DNA from: Mucilaginibacter corticis
GTDB taxonomy: Bacteria; Bacteroidota; Bacteroidia; Sphingobacteriales; Sphingobacteriaceae
Assembly: GCF_007558865.1 (NCBI RefSeq)
Contig: NZ_VLPK01000001.1
Span: forward strand, 496,001-560,000
DNA length: 64,000 nucleotides
Reading direction: 5' to 3'
The notes under the pieces are model-generated. The model made no database searches. It was not told the DNA's origin and worked only from the letters and a program-made list of their open reading frames with translations. Positions 18,254-28,034 of this stretch are shown here, piece by piece. Each line of letters starts with the position of its first letter. Position 1 is the stretch's first letter. The position numbers and the translations under genes are program-made.

Positions 18254-20683
18254 ATGATCAAAAATTATTTCAAAATAGCCTGGCGAAACATCGTACGTCA
18301 CAAAGCTTACTCGGCAATTAATGTGGCAGGTTTAGCTATTGGTGTTGCTGCCTGCCTTTTAATATTTGTAGTGATACAATTTGAGTTAAGCTATGATAAG
18401 TTTCAGCCCAACTACAATAAAATATACCGGGTTGTGATGCAGCAAAAATCAGGCGATGTTACAGAGTTTTATCCGGGTATTCCTTACCCAATGTCTGAGG
18501 CCTTGCGTGTTGATTTCCCGGGTTCAAAATTTGCAACCGTACAGACAAGCTACGGTAGCCAGATAACCGTTCCGGCAAATACAAACAATACCACAATTAG
18601 CAGTGCTGATAAAAAATTCACCGAAGACATGGGTGTATTGTTTATACAACCACAATTCTTTGACATTTTTAAATACAAATGGCTATCCGGCGGTGCCGAT
18701 GTGTTGGAAGCTCCAAACACGGTTGTTATTAACCGCAGCACAGCTAACAAGTATTTTGGCGACTGGAAAAATGCCGGCGGTAAAGTTATCCGTATGGATA
18801 ACCGGCTTACTTTAAAGGTTGGGGGTATTATTGAAGACGTGCCGTCAAATACCGATCTGCCCTTACGTGTATTGGTGTCTTACTCCACATTAAAATCGCA
18901 CTTAGCAGAATATGATCTTGAAGATAGCTGGGGAAATAACAGCAGTAACCATGAGATCTTCATGATGCCGCCAGACAACCAATCTGTAAGTACCATAAAT
19001 ACGCAGCTAAAAATATTTACTCAAAAACATTACGGGAAAAATGAGGCCAAAACAAGGTTTCACCTGTTACAACCTTTGTCTGATATGCATTTTGATACCC
19101 GCTTTGGCAACACCCTTGGCGATCATATCACAAATAAAGCTACTATCCGTACGCTATCATTTATAGCCGTACTTATCATTTTAATGGCCTCAATTAACTT
19201 TATCAATTTGTCTACCGCGCAATCGGTTGGCCGGTCTAAAGAGGTGGGTATCCGTAAGGTATTAGGCAGCAGCCGTGTGCAATTGATCAAGCAATCAATA
19301 GGCGAAACGGGATTAATTGTGATTTTCGCACTAATAATAGCGATAGGTATAGCCAAACTGGCCCTGCCCTATTTAAAGAATATCGCAAGCGTGCCTGATG
19401 ATATTAACCTGATATCAGAAGGATCCGTTATATTTTTATCATTAATGACACTTGCCATTGTACTGATATCAGGCATATACCCGGCGTTGGTTGTATCAGG
19501 CTTCAGGCCGGTGCTGGCGCTTAAAAACAAGATAACTGCCGCATCTGTAGGCGGTGTACCATTGCGCCGCGTGTTGGTGGTAACGCAATTCTCTATCTCA
19601 CAATTGCTAATTATCGGCACCATAGTGGCAGTTAAGCAAATGAACTTTGTAAACACCGCCGACTTGGGCTTTAATAAAGAAGCTGTGTTAATTATTCCGG
19701 GCAGTACAGATAGTATCAGCTTGCAAAAGTCGGCCAGTTTTAAACAAATGTTTTTGCAAAATCCAGGTGTAAAATCGGTGAGTTTTATATCAGACCAACC
19801 CTCATCCCAAAATAACTGGTCGGCAAACTTTTACTTTGATAATTCAGGCACAGACAAAAACTATCACTTGTACATGAAATTTGGCGATGCCGATTATTTT
19901 AAAACCTTTGGCCTGCGCTTTAAAGCGGGGCAGCCTTATTCGCAAAAAGACACCACATCGGGGATTGTCATCAATGAAACTTTTGCAAAAAAACTGGGCA
20001 TACAAAATGCCAATGCCATTATAGGTAAAACAATAAAAATAGGCGGCGGTAAATGGCACCCTATTGTTGGCGTTGTTGAAGATTTTAAGACCAACACCTT
20101 ACGCGAAGCCGTTAAACCAACAATAATTATACAGGACAAGAAGGAACAAGGCGAAATAGCGGTTAAATTAAATACCCGCAATTTATCGCGCACGGTAGCC
20201 TCTGTACAAAAAGCTTGGGAAACAACTTATCCTGAATATGCCTATAATGGCTATTTCCTTGACCAAAACATAGCAGACTTTTATAAACAGGAAAACCAAC
20301 TGGCATTGATCTATAAAATATTTGCCATGATAGCCATTTTTATTTCATGCCTTGGTTTATATGGGCTGGTATCATTTATGGTGGTGCAGCGCACCAAAGA
20401 AGTGGGTGTGCGCAAAGTATTAGGTGCGTCTATAAGCAGTATTGTTTACCTGTTCTCAAAAGAGTTTATGGCACTCATTACCGTATCTTTTTTAATTGCT
20501 ACACCGCTTGCTTATTACATGATGAATAGCTGGCTGCAAAATTTTGTGTTCCGTATTCCATTATCAGCAACTGTATTTATACTGGCCATAGCGGCATCAA
20601 TAATAATAGCATGGTTAACCGTGGGTTATAAGGCCATTACCGCCGCCCTGGCAAATCCGGTTAAAAGTTTAAGAAGCGAATAA
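18254..20683 (+). CDS. ABC permease 6 of 9 (CLGLYGL subfamily)
   Basis: At 809 residues this is the longest member, starting 12 bp after permease 5. Subfamily marks shared with permeases 2 and 7 are SCLGLYGLVSFM, QFSISQLLIIGT, an LFSKEF helix after the second coupling motif, and ELSYDKF after TM1. The first coupling motif is KEVGIRKVLGS (near 329), the second KEVGVRKVLGAS (near 715). The domain 2 turn reads VGVVEDFKTNTLREAVKP, with Glu for Lys. Permeases 6 and 7 are adjacent and most alike, suggesting a local duplication. Confidence 0.92.
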   Translation: MIKNYFKIAWRNIVRHKAYSAINVAGLAIGVAACLLIFVVIQFELSYDKFQPNYNKIYRVVMQQKSGDVTEFYPGIPYPMSEALRVDFPGSKFATVQTSYGSQITVPANTNNTTISSADKKFTEDMGVLFIQPQFFDIFKYKWLSGGADVLEAPNTVVINRSTANKYFGDWKNAGGKVIRMDNRLTLKVGGIIEDVPSNTDLPLRVLVSYSTLKSHLAEYDLEDSWGNNSSNHEIFMMPPDNQSVSTINTQLKIFTQKHYGKNEAKTRFHLLQPLSDMHFDTRFGNTLGDHITNKATIRTLSFIAVLIILMASINFINLSTAQSVGRSKEVGIRKVLGSSRVQLIKQSIGETGLIVIFALIIAIGIAKLALPYLKNIASVPDDINLISEGSVIFLSLMTLAIVLISGIYPALVVSGFRPVLALKNKITAASVGGVPLRRVLVVTQFSISQLLIIGTIVAVKQMNFVNTADLGFNKEAVLIIPGSTDSISLQKSASFKQMFLQNPGVKSVSFISDQPSSQNNWSANFYFDNSGTDKNYHLYMKFGDADYFKTFGLRFKAGQPYSQKDTTSGIVINETFAKKLGIQNANAIIGKTIKIGGGKWHPIVGVVEDFKTNTLREAVKPTIIIQDKKEQGEIAVKLNTRNLSRTVASVQKAWETTYPEYAYNGYFLDQNIADFYKQENQLALIYKIFAMIAIFISCLGLYGLVSFMVVQRTKEVGVRKVLGASISSIVYLFSKEFMALITVSFLIATPLAYYMMNSWLQNFVFRIPLSATVFILAIAASIIIAWLTVGYKAITAALANPVKSLRSE

Positions 20684-20696
20684 AATTATCCCGATC

Positions 20697-23072
20697 ATGA
20701 TCAAAAATTATCTCAAAATAGCCTGGCGCAATTTAAAACGCAACAAGGCATACGCATTTATAAGTGTAACAGGCTTAGCGCTGGGTGTTACCTGCGGCAT
20801 ATTAATATTTACGCTGATAAGTTATCATTTAAGCTTTGATAATTTTCATAAAAATCCCGACCGGATCTACCGTTTTTATACCGAATGGCATGACGGAACC
20901 GTAGGCATGGCCAGCGCAGTACCTCAACCTTTGGGTAAAGCATACCGGGCTAATTTTAATTTGTCCGAAAAAACTGCACGGATCATTAGTTATTCAGGTA
21001 CCCTTATCTCACTACCCGGTAAGGACATCAAAAAGTTTGAAGAAAAAGACGGTGTAGCATTTACCGAACCTGAATACTTTGATATCCTGAATTTCCCGCT
21101 GATACAAGGCGATAAGAGAAATATCCTCGCCAAACCCAATCAGGCATTAATAACCGAAAATATCGCCAAAAAATATTGGGGCACAAGTGATGTTATAGGT
21201 AACACTATCCGCCTGGACAATAAGATCAGTTTTACCGTCACCGGAATATTGAAGGACCTGCCGGCAAATACGGACCGTAAGCAGGAGATCTATGTATCAT
21301 ACGCTAATTTGGACGAGTACACGGATAAACGTCATGAAGATGCCTGGGGTGGTGTTTACAGCGGAAGCCAGGCATTTACCCTGTTGAAACCCAATGTAAG
21401 CGTTGAACGGGTGAATGCCGCGCTGGCGCAACTCGTAAAAATGAATTTTAAAGGCCGCGACGCTAAAGTGTGGAACTTTAAAATACAGCCGCTTTCTGAC
21501 ATCCATTTTAACGCCGATCTGGATGGCTATGCTGACCGTAAATATTTATGGGCATTGTTTTTTATCGGCCTGTTTTTAATTATAACTGCCTGCGTAAACT
21601 TTGTTAACCTGGCTACAGCGCAGGCGCTTAATCGGGCTAAAGAGGTAGGCATCCGCAAAGTATTAGGTAGTTTGCCGCGTCAGTTATTCTGGCAATTTAT
21701 AGCAGAAACTGCTTTAATCACATTGGTGGCTACTTTCTTCGCGGTAATACTGGCCGAAGTTTCTTTGCCGCTGATCAATAATCTCTTCCAGTCAAAGATG
21801 CAGTTTAACTGGGCATTACTTGCGCCGTTTATTTTTATTATCATCTTGATCGTGGTTTTTTTATCAGGGTCATACCCAGGCTTGGTGTTGGCGCGGTTCC
21901 AGCCTATTTTGGCTTTAAAAAGCAAATTATCACAAAAACATATCGGCGGCTTTTCCTTGCGCAGGGTGCTAGTTGTTGTTCAGTTCTCTATTTCGCAGGT
22001 ATTGATCATCGGTACTATTATCGTAGTGGCTCAATTACATTATTCCCAAAACACAGACCTCGGTTTCAACAAAAATGCCATTGTAATGGTGCCGCTGCCA
22101 ACTGATGATCTGTCAAAAATGAAAACATTGTTAAACAGGTTTAACGAAGTAAACGGTGTCGAAAAAGCAACGCTTTGTTACTCGGCGCCCGCATCGCAGT
22201 CAAACAGTACTACCGGTGTAAACTTTGACCACCGTGCCGAAGATGAGCATGGGGGCATAAATGTTAAAGCCGGCGATGTTAACTACTTGTCATTATTTGG
22301 GTTAAAATTGGTAGCAGGGCGTAATTTCTTTGCAGCTGACACCACCCGTGAATTATTGGTAAATGAAACTTTTGTCAAAAAATTGAACCTGAAACCAAAA
22401 GACGTGATCGGTAAGATTTTAAGTATTGATGGCCACCATACTACCGCGCCAATAGTTGGTGTAGTTAAAGATTTTTATAACTATTCTTTTCATACAGAAA
22501 TTTCGCCGATCTGTATCTCGCCTAACTATCATAGCTATTCAAACGTTGCTTTAAAGATCAATATGCACAGCGCAAATTCGTCGCTTGCATCCATCGAGAA
22601 AATCTGGAACAACACTTTCCCGGATGAACTTTATTCTTACAGCTTTTTAGATGACAGCATAGCTAAGTTTTATGAAATGGATAACATCTTGCTTAAACTG
22701 ATAGAAGCATTTGCCGCGATTGCCATATTAATAGGCTGCTTAGGCTTATACGGTTTGGTATCATTTATGGCCGTACGCAAAACAAAAGAGATAGGCGTAC
22801 GCAAAGTTTTGGGTGCTTCCATACAACATATTCTATGGCTGTTTGGCAAGGAGTTTTGTAAGCTATTGCTTATAGCATTTTTTATAGCTGCGCCAATAGC
22901 CTGGTGGGCCATGAATAATTATTTAAAAGATTTTGTGTACAAGATCTCTATCGGCCCAAGTATCTTCTTATTGTCAATAGCATCCACATTTATTATAGCG
23001 GCCATAACTGTTGGCTACCGGGCAACTGTCGCGGCAGTTACAAACCCGGTTAAAAGTTTAAGAAGCGAATAA
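20697..23072 (+). CDS. ABC permease 7 of 9 (CLGLYGL subfamily)
   Basis: A 791-residue member, 13 bp after permease 6. TM1 is less apolar than in the others and holds VTCGILIFTLISYHLSF in place of the AACLLI pattern. First coupling motif KEVGIRKVLGS (near 315) and second KEIGVRKVLGAS (near 698), followed by IQHILWLFGKEF. The domain 2 element is VGVVKDFYNYSFHTEISP. It ends AVTNPVKSLRSE. With permeases 2 and 6 it forms the three-member subfamily; the other six have CLGLFGL or a close variant. Confidence 0.92.
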   Translation: MIKNYLKIAWRNLKRNKAYAFISVTGLALGVTCGILIFTLISYHLSFDNFHKNPDRIYRFYTEWHDGTVGMASAVPQPLGKAYRANFNLSEKTARIISYSGTLISLPGKDIKKFEEKDGVAFTEPEYFDILNFPLIQGDKRNILAKPNQALITENIAKKYWGTSDVIGNTIRLDNKISFTVTGILKDLPANTDRKQEIYVSYANLDEYTDKRHEDAWGGVYSGSQAFTLLKPNVSVERVNAALAQLVKMNFKGRDAKVWNFKIQPLSDIHFNADLDGYADRKYLWALFFIGLFLIITACVNFVNLATAQALNRAKEVGIRKVLGSLPRQLFWQFIAETALITLVATFFAVILAEVSLPLINNLFQSKMQFNWALLAPFIFIIILIVVFLSGSYPGLVLARFQPILALKSKLSQKHIGGFSLRRVLVVVQFSISQVLIIGTIIVVAQLHYSQNTDLGFNKNAIVMVPLPTDDLSKMKTLLNRFNEVNGVEKATLCYSAPASQSNSTTGVNFDHRAEDEHGGINVKAGDVNYLSLFGLKLVAGRNFFAADTTRELLVNETFVKKLNLKPKDVIGKILSIDGHHTTAPIVGVVKDFYNYSFHTEISPICISPNYHSYSNVALKINMHSANSSLASIEKIWNNTFPDELYSYSFLDDSIAKFYEMDNILLKLIEAFAAIAILIGCLGLYGLVSFMAVRKTKEIGVRKVLGASIQHILWLFGKEFCKLLLIAFFIAAPIAWWAMNNYLKDFVYKISIGPSIFLLSIASTFIIAAITVGYRATVAAVTNPVKSLRSE

Positions 23073-23093
23073 ACATATGTAAAAATCAAAGTC

Positions 23094-25508
23094 ATGATAA
23101 AAAACTACATTAAAACAGCCTGGAGAAATCTCTGGAAAAACAAGGTTTTTTCAGCCCTCAACATTGCCGGCCTTGCAGTGGGTATGGCCGCCTGTATTGT
23201 TATTATGTTATTTGTTTTTTTCGAAAAAAGCTTTGATAATTTCCATACCAAAAATATTTACCGCTTAAACGAGGTGCAAACCTTTCAGGGTATGGCCGCT
23301 CAAAAAGTGGGGCTGTCCATGTCGCCTATGGGCCCTACCTTAAAGCATGAGTTCCCACAGGTAGAAAATTTCACCCGGGTAAGATGGCTCAATAAATTTG
23401 CCTTTACATACAACGACAAGAAGCTGTACCTTCCACAGATCTTCGCAGTAGATTCGACTTTCCTGCAAATGTTTGATTTTGCCTTGATCAGCGGCGACCG
23501 CAAGACAGCGCTTCAAAAACCCAACAGCATCATAATTACTGAAGCTACCGCGAAAAAACTATTCGGCACTACTGATGTATTGGGGAAAACCCTTCCCCAT
23601 TATGGCGACAATAAGGGCGATACCATCAATTTTGCAATTACCGGCGTTTTAAAGGATGTGCCAAAGAACTCGCAGATGCAATTTGACGCGATTTATCCAA
23701 TCAGCACCAGTGCCAAACCTGCCGATCTGATGGCTAACTGGGGCGGCAATTGGCTGGATACCTACGTAGAGCTTGCACCGGGTACCGATATAAAAAAACT
23801 GGAGGCTAAGTTTCCTGCATACCTGACCAAATATTCGAACGATCAAAACCTAAAGAAAGTTATCCAACTGTTTCTGCTTCCCTTAAAGGATATTCATGCC
23901 GGCGCTTCTGATATCGGGCTTGATTATATCAACTTCAGGAAGTTTGATCAAAAATCAACCAACCTGTTCGCCATTATAGCCTTTATTGTTTTGGCTATCG
24001 CCTGCATAAATTTCATGAACCTGTCAACCGCGCGCTCAGCCGAGCGGGCCAAAGAAGTGGGCGTACGTAAGTCGATCGGTGCCGGGCGTTATGAGTTGGC
24101 TATTCAGTTCCTGAGCGAAACGGTTTTGCTGGCAGTTATTGCCATGGTAATAGCCTTGATCATTGTTTGGGTATCCTTACCCTATATCAACCAGTTAAGC
24201 GACCGTGAGTTGAGCCTTAACTTTTTGCAAAATCCCTTGCAGGGTGTTTTTATTATTGGTTTTACTATCGTAGTGGGTTTGATCTCCGGAATTTACCCGG
24301 CTATTTATCTTTCATCATTCCAGCCAATTAAGGTATTAAAGGGCGGTGTTGAAACGGGTAAGAACAAGGGAACATTCAGGAACATATTGGTTGTAGGCCA
24401 GTTCACCAGTGCCGTATTTCTGATGATAGCAACCGTTTTTGTAGTGAAGCAATTGCATTTTATGCAAAAACAAGATCCCGGCTTTACCCGTGAGCAGGTA
24501 GTTACCGTTCCGCTAAATGGTAATACCGATTCCAAGTATGACCTTATCAAACAAGAGCTATTGGCCAACTCGTTAATAAAAGATGTTACCGCCGCGCAGG
24601 ATGTGCTGGGCAGCCACCTTGATCAAAGCGGTGTAACCTTCAGGCCATCAACCGGCCCGGCTAAAGATTTTGGGTTAACCCGTTTAATAGTTGATAACAA
24701 CTATCTTAAACTATTTGATATTAAAGTATTAGAAGGGCGCAATTTTTCGACCGAAAAAGGCGCATCGGGTCGTGAATATATTATTAATGAAAAATTAGCG
24801 CACGAGTTGCTAAAAGAGATGCCGAAAAACACACCGATGTCGGCATTGATTGGTCAGCGCTTTGGGATGGATTCATTAGGGACAATTACCGGGATCTGCA
24901 AAAACTTCAACTTCAATTCGCTGCATTATAAAATAGAAACCTTGTTTATTAACTACAGGCGCGAATGGGGCTATAGCCAGTTATCGGTAAAAATAAATGG
25001 CAAACGAGCAAGCGAAGCTGTTTCCTTTATCCAATCGGTTTGGAATAAAAATTTCCCCGACAGGCCATTTGAATATCAATTTCTTGATGACCACTTTAAT
25101 GAAGTTTATAAAGCCGATAACCAAGTAAGCAAAATTGTGGGCATACTGGCCGGCTTGGCTATCATGATATCATGCCTGGGCTTGTTTGGCCTTGCCTCCT
25201 ACTCGGCCGAGCAAAGGGTAAAAGAAATTGGCGTACGCAAAGTACTTGGCGCATCAGTACAAAATATTGTACTGTTATTATCCGGAAATTTCTTAAAACT
25301 TGTTTTACTGGCAAATTTACTGGCCTGGCCATTGGCTTGGTATACCATGAATAAATGGCTGCAAGATTTTGCTTACCGTATAGATATTAAGCTAAGCGTT
25401 TTTGTTTTTATAGCTGTAACATCGGTATTCATTGCAGTAATTACCATAAGCTTTCAATCTGTTAAAGCAGCACTGGCCAATCCTGTAAAGAGTTTAAGAA
25501 GCGAATAA
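23094..25508 (+). CDS. ABC permease 8 of 9
   Basis: An 804-residue member, 21 bp after permease 7. The first coupling motif is KEVGVRKSIGAGRYELAIQF (near 320), with SIG replacing VLG; the second is standard (KEIGVRKVLGAS near 709). Both periplasmic domains differ from consensus: the domain 2 turn reads TGICKNFNFNSLHYKIETL (Asn for the usual Asp), and an Ala/Gly-rich loop around residues 270-285 (HAGASDIGLDYINF) precedes TM2. Last block SCLGLFGLASYSAEQ; C-terminus NPVKSLRSE. Confidence 0.92.
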   Translation: MIKNYIKTAWRNLWKNKVFSALNIAGLAVGMAACIVIMLFVFFEKSFDNFHTKNIYRLNEVQTFQGMAAQKVGLSMSPMGPTLKHEFPQVENFTRVRWLNKFAFTYNDKKLYLPQIFAVDSTFLQMFDFALISGDRKTALQKPNSIIITEATAKKLFGTTDVLGKTLPHYGDNKGDTINFAITGVLKDVPKNSQMQFDAIYPISTSAKPADLMANWGGNWLDTYVELAPGTDIKKLEAKFPAYLTKYSNDQNLKKVIQLFLLPLKDIHAGASDIGLDYINFRKFDQKSTNLFAIIAFIVLAIACINFMNLSTARSAERAKEVGVRKSIGAGRYELAIQFLSETVLLAVIAMVIALIIVWVSLPYINQLSDRELSLNFLQNPLQGVFIIGFTIVVGLISGIYPAIYLSSFQPIKVLKGGVETGKNKGTFRNILVVGQFTSAVFLMIATVFVVKQLHFMQKQDPGFTREQVVTVPLNGNTDSKYDLIKQELLANSLIKDVTAAQDVLGSHLDQSGVTFRPSTGPAKDFGLTRLIVDNNYLKLFDIKVLEGRNFSTEKGASGREYIINEKLAHELLKEMPKNTPMSALIGQRFGMDSLGTITGICKNFNFNSLHYKIETLFINYRREWGYSQLSVKINGKRASEAVSFIQSVWNKNFPDRPFEYQFLDDHFNEVYKADNQVSKIVGILAGLAIMISCLGLFGLASYSAEQRVKEIGVRKVLGASVQNIVLLLSGNFLKLVLLANLLAWPLAWYTMNKWLQDFAYRIDIKLSVFVFIAVTSVFIAVITISFQSVKAALANPVKSLRSE

Positions 25509-25527
25509 CTCACAAAACCCATTGATC

Positions 25528-27909
25528 ATGATAAAAAACTATCTCAAAATAGCTTGGCTCAACCTTTTAAAGAACAAGGCATACAGCCTTTTAAATATAG
25601 TTGGCTTATCGGTTGGGATGGGTGTGGCACTGTTGATCGGTTTGTGGGTGTTCAATGAATATTCGTATGATAGGTTTTTGCCGGATACCGATCAGCTTTA
25701 CCAGGTGAAAGTGAATTTTACCAGCCAGCATACGGGCAAACATACACAAGATGCTTTGGCGCTACCCTTAGCCGAAGTTTTAAAGAAAGAGTACCCTGAG
25801 ATCAAATATGTGGCCCAATCTGACTGGAACGGCACTCACGGATTAATAGCGGGCAATAAGAAGCTTTACATGGACGGCTCAACGGTTGGACCCGACTTTT
25901 TAAAGATGTTTCAGTTTCCGTTGATCAAAGGAAATGCCGGCACGGTTTTAAAAGACACTTATTCCATTGTCTTAACCCAATCAACAGCCAAGGCTCTTTT
26001 TGGCAACACCGACCCAATTGGAAAAGTTGTCAAAATAGATAACCAGACCAACATGAAGGTTACAGGCGTATTGAAGGATCTGCCTGCAAATTCTTCTTTC
26101 AGCTTTAAATACTTAATGCCGTTTAGCTTTACAGAAACACAAGAGGGATGGGGTAATACCAGCACCAATTGGGGCAACAACTCTTTTCAGCTATTCGCGA
26201 TGTTACAACCCGAGGTAAGTTATGAAAAATTAGCGCCTAAAATTAAATGGATCATACGCGACAAGGGGGCCGTAATGCGTCCTTCCAAGCCTGAGGTGAT
26301 CATGCAACCCATGAAAGACTGGCATTTGTACTCGGATTATAAAAACGGGGTGCCTGTTGGTGGCTTTATTGATTATGTGCGTATGTTTAGTATCATCGGT
26401 ATTTTAGTATTGCTGATAGCTTGTATCAATTTCATGAACCTGTCCACCGCCAGGTCAGAAAAACGCGCCCGCGAAGTTGGGGTCCGCAAAGCAATGGGTT
26501 CGCAAAGAAGCTATCTGATATTTCAATTTTTAACCGAATCAGTTTTAATAGCTTTCTTTTCGTTTGTTTTGGCTGTAGTATTGGTGCAATTGGCCTTACC
26601 GTATTTTAACCTGCTTACCGGCGACCTGATAACCATCCCTTACAACAATCCTGTCTTTTGGCTGGTAATGATCAGTTACATATTGTTAACGGGTTTGCTG
26701 GCAGGCAGCAGGCCTGCTTTTTATTTATCCTCATTTAATCCTGTAAAGGTTTTAAAAGGCACTGCGCAGGCGGGCAAAACGGCAACGCTGCCGCGCAAAA
26801 TACTGGTGGTAGCGCAATTTAGCTGTTCGGTAGCCTTAATTATAAGCACTGTAATAGTTTACCAACAGATACAGCACGCCAAAGACAGGCCGGCGGGTTA
26901 CGACACCAATCGTTTAGTAATGGCCGATATGAGCGATGATCTGAACGGCAATTACGATGCGCTGAAAAATGAGTTGATGCAAACCGGTCTAATTGAAAAC
27001 ATTGCCAGGGCATCAAGCCCGGTAACTGATATTTACAGCCATACATCGGTAACAAACTGGCCACAAAAAACCGCGGGCGATGAATCAATTAATATAGCTA
27101 CCATCCGTATATCTGATAACTATTTTAAAACAGTAGGTATGCCGATCTTACAAGGGCGTGATTTTTCGTCATCATGGGCGAATGATACCAGCAACGTATT
27201 GGTAAATGAGGCAGCCGTAGCCAGGATGGGTTTAAAAAACCAAATTAACCAGGAAATAAGCTGGAATACTGCTGTGGGTAAGGTAAGAATAATTGGTGTG
27301 GTAAAAAACGCTTTAATGGCATCGCCTTTTACACCTGTAGAGCCTGCTATTTTTAGTCATGCCAATCGTGGTAACCAGGCGCTTTACCGCCTAACCGCAA
27401 ACGCAAACACACATACGGCCATGCAAAAGATCGGGAAGATATTTGATAAATATAATCCGGCCTACCCTTTTGTTTACCGATTTGCTGACGATGCCTATAA
27501 TCAAAAGTTTAACCTGGAGGTATTGGTTGGTAAACTGGCCGGCATATTTGCAACATTGGCCATATTTATATCGTGCCTTGGTTTATTTGGCCTGGCTGCT
27601 TATGTTGCCGAGCAACGTACCAAAGAGATCGGAATCCGTAAAGTACTTGGCGCATCTATAACACAGGTATGGGCCTTATTGTCGACAGATTTTATTTTAC
27701 TGGTATTGATTAGTTGTTTGATCGCGTCGCCAATGGCTTATTACTTTTTACATACCTGGCTGCAAAAATATGATTATCGTATCAGCATAGGCCCGGGAGT
27801 GTTTATACTATCAGCAATAGCCGCTGTCATCATTACCTTGTTTACCGTTAGTTTCCAGGCTATCAGGGCCGCTTTGGCTAATCCTGTAAAAAGTTTAAAA
27901 AACGAGTAA
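25528..27909 (+). CDS. ABC permease 9 of 9, last of the array
   Basis: A 793-residue member. I take ATG 25528 (MIKNYLKIAW), matching all paralogues, rather than the in-frame TTG six bases upstream. First coupling motif REVGVRKAMGSQRSYL (near 315), second KEIGIRKVLGAS (near 700). The domain 2 turn VGVVKNALMASPFTPVEP is the most altered of the nine, and the end is NPVKSLKNE rather than the SLRSE seen elsewhere. Both changes fit a terminal copy that has drifted outside gene conversion. The next gene is 125 bp away and has its own promoter-like module. Confidence 0.92.
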   Translation: MIKNYLKIAWLNLLKNKAYSLLNIVGLSVGMGVALLIGLWVFNEYSYDRFLPDTDQLYQVKVNFTSQHTGKHTQDALALPLAEVLKKEYPEIKYVAQSDWNGTHGLIAGNKKLYMDGSTVGPDFLKMFQFPLIKGNAGTVLKDTYSIVLTQSTAKALFGNTDPIGKVVKIDNQTNMKVTGVLKDLPANSSFSFKYLMPFSFTETQEGWGNTSTNWGNNSFQLFAMLQPEVSYEKLAPKIKWIIRDKGAVMRPSKPEVIMQPMKDWHLYSDYKNGVPVGGFIDYVRMFSIIGILVLLIACINFMNLSTARSEKRAREVGVRKAMGSQRSYLIFQFLTESVLIAFFSFVLAVVLVQLALPYFNLLTGDLITIPYNNPVFWLVMISYILLTGLLAGSRPAFYLSSFNPVKVLKGTAQAGKTATLPRKILVVAQFSCSVALIISTVIVYQQIQHAKDRPAGYDTNRLVMADMSDDLNGNYDALKNELMQTGLIENIARASSPVTDIYSHTSVTNWPQKTAGDESINIATIRISDNYFKTVGMPILQGRDFSSSWANDTSNVLVNEAAVARMGLKNQINQEISWNTAVGKVRIIGVVKNALMASPFTPVEPAIFSHANRGNQALYRLTANANTHTAMQKIGKIFDKYNPAYPFVYRFADDAYNQKFNLEVLVGKLAGIFATLAIFISCLGLFGLAAYVAEQRTKEIGIRKVLGASITQVWALLSTDFILLVLISCLIASPMAYYFLHTWLQKYDYRISIGPGVFILSAIAAVIITLFTVSFQAIRAALANPVKSLKNE

Positions 27910-27915
27910 TTTAAC

Positions 27916-27953
27916 TGTATCAAAACCGTACACTTGCCGTACAATAGCGAACA
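27916..27953 (+). promoter_or_regulatory. second copy of the tandem enhancer-like sites
   Basis: TGTATCAAAACCGTACA (27916-27932) is a TGTA-N9-TACA palindrome and differs from the site at 3924 at only two positions. A weaker second site, CCGTACAATAGCGAACA (27937-27953), is centred 21 bp on and shares GCGAAC with the second site of the other promoter. The distance from first site to -24-like element is 92 bp here and 90 bp there. Confidence 0.6.
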
Positions 27954-28007
27954 AGCGCATTTTTGAACAATAGTCACATGTAGCTATAAATCAGCTATTT
28001 AAACCTT

Positions 28008-28023
28008 TGGTACACTAATTACT
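28008..28023 (+). promoter_or_regulatory. sigma-54-like -24/-12 element before second ATPase
   Basis: TGGTACA-CTAA-TTACT keeps the consensus 4-bp gap and GG/-C spacing of sigma-54 promoters, with AC in place of GC at -13/-12. If used, transcription would begin at about 28034, essentially at the ATG (28035), giving a nearly leaderless message. The call rests mainly on its fixed distance from the duplicated enhancer-like sites. Confidence 0.45.
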
Positions 28024-28034
28024 ATACCCATACC

